Part shown: positions 13,666-17,000 of the stretch, one piece after another
Layout: the number at the start of each line of letters is the position of its first letter
Numbering within the stretch: the first letter of the stretch is position 1
Assembly (NCBI GenBank): GCA_958418815.1
Contig: CATZGB010000049.1
Span: forward strand, 1 to 17,000
Source of the DNA: an uncultured Bacteroidales bacterium
Lineage (GTDB): Bacteria; Bacteroidota; Bacteroidia; Bacteroidales; Muribaculaceae
Length of the DNA stretch: 17,000 bases
Reading direction: 5' to 3'
The notes under the pieces: model-generated
Told to the model about the DNA's origin: nothing
Database searches by the model: none
Seen by the model: only the letters and a program-made list of their open reading frames with translations
Position numbers and translations under genes: made by a program

Positions 13666-15459
13666 TCAGGCTTTTTCTGAAAGCTCAAGCCATCTCATTT
13701 CCTTCTCGTCGAGAAGTTCGGTCAGCTGGGTGTATCTGCGTGATTGCTCGTCGATGTCGGCTATCGGCTGTCCGGAATTGAACAGTTGCTCCAGGGCCTG
13801 TTTCTCTTTTGTCAGGGAGTCGATTTCCTCCGTCAGGCTTTCAAACTCCTTGCGTTCCTTGAATGTCAGTTTCTGTGCCCTTTCCAGTCCGCCACGGCTA
13901 AGCTTGACCGCAGGTTCGCCAGCATCAGAGGCTCCACGGGTTGTCGCTGTCTGCGAGGTTGTTTTCTTCTCCAACGCGAGTTTCTCCTCACGGTCGCGGT
14001 TCTCGCGCCATGAGCGGTACTCGGTGTAATTGCCCGGGAAATCCTTCACCTTGCCGTCACCCTCGAAGACAAACAGGTGGTCGGCTATGGAGTCGAGGAA
14101 GAAACGGTCGTGTGATATCACGATGACACATCCCTTGAATCCAGCGAGATAATCCTCAAGTATTCCCAGGGTCATTATGTCGAGGTCGTTGGTGGGCTCG
14201 TCGAGAATCAGGAAATTGGGTGAACGCATCAACACGGCGGCCAGGTGTAGGCGGCTGCGTTCCCCTCCGCTCAGCTTAGAGATGTATTTCTGCTGGTCTG
14301 CGGGAGTGAAGAGGAAATGCTGCAGGAACTGCATGGGGGAGTAGTGGACGTTGTCGTTGACCACGATGTCCTCGGCCAGTTCGGTTATGGCGTCTATGAC
14401 CCGCTTGTTCTCGTCAAAGGCAATTCCGTCCTGGCTGTAGTAGCCGAAGCGAACAGTCTCGCCGATGTCGAAATGGCCGCTGTCGGGCTGCACGAGTCCC
14501 TGGAGCATCTTGATGAATGTGGACTTCCCGGCTCCGTTGCGGCCTATGATTCCCACTTTTTCATACCTGGAGAACACATAGCTGAAGTTGTCGAGAACCT
14601 TCTTGTCTCCGAAACTCTTCGACACACCGTCGGCCTCGAAGATTTTTGACCCTATGTATGATGACGAGACGCGCAGGTCGACGTTGCGTTCACGCAAGTC
14701 GGTCTGAGAGCGTTTCTTGAGGTCGTGGAACGCGTCGATGCGGTATTGGGCTTTCCCGGCGCGGGCCTGTGGCTGGCGGTTCATCCATTCCTGCTCCTTA
14801 CGCAGGGTGTTCTTCACCTTGGCAAGCTCTGAGGCCATCCCATCCACACGCTCCTGTCGGCGGCGCAGGTAATTGGCGTAGTCTCCCTCATGGATGTAGA
14901 CTTGCGCCCGGTCGATTTCTATTATCTTGTCGCAGATGCGGTCAAGGAAATATCTGTCATGGGAGACCATCAGCAATGTCACCTTCGAACGCGAAAGGAA
15001 GCTCTCGAGCCATTCTATGGTGGGGATGTCGAGGTGGTTGGTCGGCTCGTCGAGAATCAGCAGGTCCGGCTGATCGGCGATTACACGCGCGAGGGCAAGG
15101 CGTTTGCGCTGTCCTCCCGAGAGTGTGCCGATGAGGGAGTCTGACTCATAAACCTCCATCTGTGTGAGCAATCGTTTCAGGCGGTCGTCACCTCCGGTGA
15201 AGTCCCCCACAGTCATATCCTCCGGGAGGTCTGGTGTCTGCTCCAGAAAACCGATTTTCAAGTCCTTGCGAGGCGTGATTTTCCCGGAGTCGACGCTCTC
15301 GGAGCCTGCGATGCATCGCAGCAGGGTGGTCTTTCCTGTGCCGTTTTTGGCAATCAGCGCGATTTTGTCTCCCTGGTTTATCCCGAATGTGACATCGGAG
15401 AAAATCATCCGGTCGCCGTGGCTTTTTGTGAGGTTTTCTATCTGGAGGTAACTTATCAT
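13666..15459 (-). CDS. ABC-F family ATPase (Uup-like)
   Basis: A 597-residue soluble protein with two ABC ATPase domains in tandem and no membrane domain, as in ABC-F. Domain 1 has Walker A AKNGTGKTT (37-45), signature LSGGQ (113-117) and Walker B LLILDEPTNHLD (133-144). An inter-domain linker runs about 190-265. Domain 2 has GRNGAGKST (306-314), LSGGE (396-400) and FLILDEPTNDLD (416-427). After a linker rich in Thr/Ala/Ser (497-518), a C-terminal charged coiled coil (about 525-597) matches the ABC_tran_CTD of Uup, which binds DNA branch points in E. coli. Walker A of domain 1 has Ala where Gly is usual, which need not impair it. Other ABC-F members act on ribosomes, so a translation role remains possible. 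Promoter elements interleave with those of the divergent DUF59 gene. Confidence 0.93.
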   Translation of the reverse strand: MISYLQIENLTKSHGDRMIFSDVTFGINQGDKIALIAKNGTGKTTLLRCIAGSESVDSGKITPRKDLKIGFLEQTPDLPEDMTVGDFTGGDDRLKRLLTQMEVYESDSLIGTLSGGQRKRLALARVIADQPDLLILDEPTNHLDIPTIEWLESFLSRSKVTLLMVSHDRYFLDRICDKIIEIDRAQVYIHEGDYANYLRRRQERVDGMASELAKVKNTLRKEQEWMNRQPQARAGKAQYRIDAFHDLKKRSQTDLRERNVDLRVSSSYIGSKIFEADGVSKSFGDKKVLDNFSYVFSRYEKVGIIGRNGAGKSTFIKMLQGLVQPDSGHFDIGETVRFGYYSQDGIAFDENKRVIDAITELAEDIVVNDNVHYSPMQFLQHFLFTPADQQKYISKLSGGERSRLHLAAVLMRSPNFLILDEPTNDLDIMTLGILEDYLAGFKGCVIVISHDRFFLDSIADHLFVFEGDGKVKDFPGNYTEYRSWRENRDREEKLALEKKTTSQTATTRGASDAGEPAVKLSRGGLERAQKLTFKERKEFESLTEEIDSLTKEKQALEQLFNSGQPIADIDEQSRRYTQLTELLDEKEMRWLELSEKA

Positions 15460-15490
15460 CTGAGGTTGGGGAAGTCTGTTAATGGTTGTG

Positions 15491-15522
15491 CAAAATTAGC
15501 AAAAGTTTGGTGAAGATGGAAA
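15491..15522 (-). promoter_or_regulatory. Promoter of the ABC-F gene
   Basis: On the minus strand TTTC (15522-15519) and TAATTTTG (15498-15491) are 20 bp apart; the upstream element differs from TTTG at one base. The predicted start is near 15483, with a leader of about 24 nt. It overlaps the plus-strand promoter. Confidence 0.6.
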
Positions 15523-15537
15523 CTTTGAGTAATTTTG
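15506..15537 (+). promoter_or_regulatory. Promoter of the DUF59-lpxH pair
   Basis: TTTG at 15506-15509 and TAATTTTG at 15530-15537 are 20 bp apart, a full consensus match. The predicted start near 15545 gives a leader of about 15 nt before the ATG at 15560. Confidence 0.75.
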
Positions 15538-15559
15538 TGATAAATAAAACAGAGAGACA

Positions 15560-15880
15560 ATGGACGCAGAAACACGCCTCAGGCTTGAGGAAAAAGTGGT
15601 CGAGATGTTAAAGACGGTCTTCGACCCTGAAATCCCGGTGGATATTTACAATCTCGGCCTGATATACAAGATAGACATTGACGATGACGCGAATCTCGTG
15701 ATAGACATGACGATGACCGCTCCCTCATGTCCGATGGCTGATTTCATCGTGGAGGACGCGAGGTTGAAGCTTGAGTCCATCGATGGGCTCAAGTCGGTGG
15801 CGATAAATGTCGTCTTCGAGCCTGAGTGGACCAAAGACATGATGAGCGAGGAGGCCAAACTTGAACTCGGGATGCTCTGA
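15560..15880 (+). CDS. DUF59/MIP18-family Fe-S assembly protein (SufT-like)
   Basis: A 106-residue single-domain DUF59 protein. Visible family motifs are FDPEIPVDIYNLGLIY (21-36), MTAPSCPMAD with the conserved Cys57 (52-61), and FEPEWTKDMMSEEAK (86-100). Relatives (SufT, the MIP18/CIA2 family, PaaD) help mature or deliver Fe-S clusters to target proteins. In many Bacteroidetes such a gene sits with sufBCD, but no suf gene is visible here. Its stop overlaps the lpxH start by one base (TGATG), so the two are translationally coupled, although no known pathway link explains this. The exact name is uncertain; the domain is not. Confidence 0.92.
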   Translation: MDAETRLRLEEKVVEMLKTVFDPEIPVDIYNLGLIYKIDIDDDANLVIDMTMTAPSCPMADFIVEDARLKLESIDGLKSVAINVVFEPEWTKDMMSEEAKLELGML

Positions 15881-16638
15881 TGGGGCGAGTCTATTTCATC
15901 TCCGACCTGCATCTGGGCGCCACTTATTTTCCCGACCCGAAGAGGTGGGAGAGACGGGTAGTGTCGTTTCTGGATTCAATAGCTGATGACGCCGACGAGC
16001 TGTATATGCTTGGCGACATACTCGACTACTGGTATGAGTATCGTAATGTAGTCCCAAGGGGATTCGTCAGGTTTTTCGGGGCGCTGGCACGGCTTGCCGA
16101 CAGGGGGGTAAGGATACACTGGTTCATAGGTAACCACGACATCTGGCTTTTTGATTATCTGCGTGACGAGATCGGCCTGGAGGTGGTAGACGGCTATGTG
16201 GTGAAAGAAATCAAGGGCAAACGCTTCTTCCTTACCCATGGTGACGGGGTCGGCAGGCTAAAACCCACATTCAGGTTTCTCCGGGGTATGTTCCGCAACA
16301 AAATCTGCCAAAAGCTCTATGCGGCGATACATCCCCGGTGGACGATAGCGTTCGCCCACAAATGGTCTGACTCCTCGCGGGGATATTCACCCGACAATGT
16401 GCCTTCTTTCGAGGGTGAGGAAAACGAGCCTTTGGTGAGGTTCAGCAAGGAATATCTGCGTGATGTCGACTCCACGATAGATTATTTCGTGTATGGCCAC
16501 CGCCATATCCTGCTCGAGCTGCCGATTGGGGGCGGCGAGAGTCGGGTGATAGTGCTTGGCGACTGGATATACCACTTCTCTTATGGAGTGTTTGACGGGG
16601 AGAAATTTGAGTTGAAAGTATTCGATGAACAGCCCTAA
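15880..16638 (+). CDS. lpxH: UDP-2,3-diacylglucosamine diphosphatase (LpxH type)
   Basis: A 252-residue calcineurin-type metallophosphoesterase. It cuts the pyrophosphate of UDP-2,3-diacylglucosamine to give lipid X and UMP in lipid A synthesis, at the inner face of the cytoplasmic membrane. Metal-site motifs appear in order: D9-x-H11 (SDLHLG), GD at 45-46, GNHD at 84-87, H120 in THGDG, and GHRH at 206-209. The insert with arginines and aromatic residues (about 124-165) corresponds to the lipid-binding helical cap region. At 252 residues it is near E. coli LpxH (240) and fits the Bacteroidetes version. An LpxH2-like or other phosphoesterase role is possible but less likely. It is cotranscribed with the DUF59 gene. 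Confidence 0.9.
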   Translation: MGRVYFISDLHLGATYFPDPKRWERRVVSFLDSIADDADELYMLGDILDYWYEYRNVVPRGFVRFFGALARLADRGVRIHWFIGNHDIWLFDYLRDEIGLEVVDGYVVKEIKGKRFFLTHGDGVGRLKPTFRFLRGMFRNKICQKLYAAIHPRWTIAFAHKWSDSSRGYSPDNVPSFEGEENEPLVRFSKEYLRDVDSTIDYFVYGHRHILLELPIGGGESRVIVLGDWIYHFSYGVFDGEKFELKVFDEQP

Positions 16639-16817
16639 ATTGATGATATTTAGCCGAGATATGCCGAAAAAAGATTGAATTAACACTTTTTAAGTAATCT
16701 TGGGCGTGAAATGGATGGTATAGGTATAAGGTTGATGGTTAGGGTGTTGAGGGAGTCGGGATATATGGCGGCAAGCAAATAGGTTTAAAAAATATGTCGC
16801 ATAACATATGTATTTTT

Positions 16818-16848
16818 TTTGCAGCCGTGTAAAAAAGCCCGACCTTTG
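16818..16848 (+). promoter_or_regulatory. Candidate promoter of a small RNA
   Basis: TTTG at 16818-16821 and GACCTTTG at 16841-16848 are 19 bp apart. The -7 box deviates from TAnnTTTG at its first base. The predicted start is near 16855. Confidence 0.45.
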
Positions 16849-16854
16849 TGTCAC

Positions 16855-16936
16855 AAACCTAAAACAATCTTTTTTACCTTAGAAATTGTACCTATTGGAA
16901 ACCAATAAAAGGGCGCTCGTGATGAGCGCCTTTTTA
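16855..16936 (+). ncRNA. Candidate small RNA or attenuated leader
   Basis: About 82 nt between a promoter-like element and a clear terminator, with no open reading frame worth calling. It holds a weak ACAAT/ATTGT pairing (16864-16868 with 16885-16889) and a perfect 6-bp stem with an AAA loop (TATTGG/CCAATA, 16893-16907), then the terminator hairpin. It could be a free-standing sRNA or the premature-termination product of a leader whose gene lies beyond the window. I do not recognise an Rfam family. Confidence 0.4.
16907..16936 (+). terminator. Intrinsic terminator
   Basis: GGCGCTC (16912-16918), loop GTGAT, GAGCGCC (16924-16930), extended by A/T pairs into a TTTTT run. This is a textbook rho-independent terminator. 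Confidence 0.85.
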
Positions 16937-16946
16937 TGTTTTAGTG

Positions 16947-16971
16947 GTATCCGTCCGAAAAAAGCCGACTT
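16947..16971 (+). repeat. 25-bp repeat, right copy (possible IS terminal inverted repeat)
   Basis: It begins GTATCCGTCCGAAA, ends GCCGACTT, and matches the reverse complement of 28-52 at 23 of 25 bases. It lies 10 bp past the terminator T-run. Confidence 0.5.
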
Positions 16972-16993
16972 GATTATAGATTTTCAAGTCGGC
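16964..16993. repeat. Hairpin at the right repeat
   Basis: GCCGACTTGA (16964-16973) pairs perfectly with TCAAGTCGGC (16984-16993) across a 10-nt loop, partly inside the 25-bp repeat. The left copy does not have this second arm. It could be a subterminal IS hairpin or a terminator at the edge of the neighbouring element. Confidence 0.55.
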
Positions 16994-17000
16994 ATTAGCT

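Larger units (their letters stand above)
16639..17000. other. Intergenic region after lpxH
   Basis: 362 bp with no supported gene. It holds an A+T-rich inverted repeat at 16792-16809 (ATATGT/ACATAT) followed by a T-run, a possible weak lpxH terminator. It also holds the promoter, structured RNA and terminator at 16818-16936 and the right repeat copy from 16947. The stretch 16639-16790 shows nothing recognisable. Confidence 0.5.

Noticed and set aside
28..16971. A 17-kb composite or single transposon bounded by the inverted repeat
   Set aside because: The interior is ordinary housekeeping content (recG, ispD, ndk, lpxH, a tRNA) with no transposase or cargo-like genes. Two separate IS copies outside the window explain the repeat better.
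1..17000. CRISPR array, toxin-antitoxin pair, prophage or defence system
   Set aside because: No regularly spaced direct repeats, no small two-gene toxin module, and no phage or defence domains were seen on either strand.

Overview
The window looks like chromosomal DNA of a member of the Bacteroidota, most likely the order Bacteroidales; a Muribaculaceae-like gut organism would fit, but the family is a guess. Three things point there. The promoters match the Bacteroidetes -7 box TAnnTTTG, usually with a TTG or TTTG element 19-21 bp upstream, and Shine-Dalgarno sequences are weak. A DUF3127 protein is present. There is also a secreted BspA-type leucine-rich-repeat protein ending in a Bacteroidetes 'sorting-domain-like' tail. 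The content is mostly housekeeping, with a high coding density.

Layout. Positions 1-168 hold one arm of a repeat shared with the right edge and a strong terminator. Positions 169-5533 are all minus strand: a LysM/M23 cell-wall peptidase behind ndk, then recG behind ispD, then a small Crp/Fnr-like regulator. The BspA-like gene (5708-7714, +) diverges from that regulator. A minus-strand tRNA with anticodon CAU, with its own promoter and terminator, diverges from a second Crp/Fnr-type regulator (8301-8999, +). A nested bidirectional terminator follows. Next come, on the minus strand, ridA and a YihY/BrkB-like membrane protein that overlap, an EamA transporter and a DUF3127 gene. A second EamA transporter (12679-13647, +) diverges from DUF3127. 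A Uup-like ABC-F ATPase (13666-15459, -) diverges from a DUF59/SufT-like gene that is translationally coupled to lpxH (15560-16638, +). The last 360 bases hold a candidate small structured RNA with a promoter and terminator, then the second repeat arm.

Functional themes are envelope building (lpxH for lipid A, ispD for isoprenoids, M23 peptidase), DNA repair and replication (recG, Uup-like ABC-F, the SSB-like DUF3127 protein), nucleotide and metabolite housekeeping (ndk, ridA), Fe-S assembly (DUF59) and two Crp-fold regulators.

I found no defence system, prophage, CRISPR array or complete mobile element. The points most worth a second look are an SSB-type acidic tip on the DUF3127 protein, the inverted 25-bp repeat at both window edges (possibly insertion-sequence ends), the candidate small RNA beside the right copy, and interleaved, apparently mutually exclusive divergent promoters between the ABC-F and DUF59 genes.
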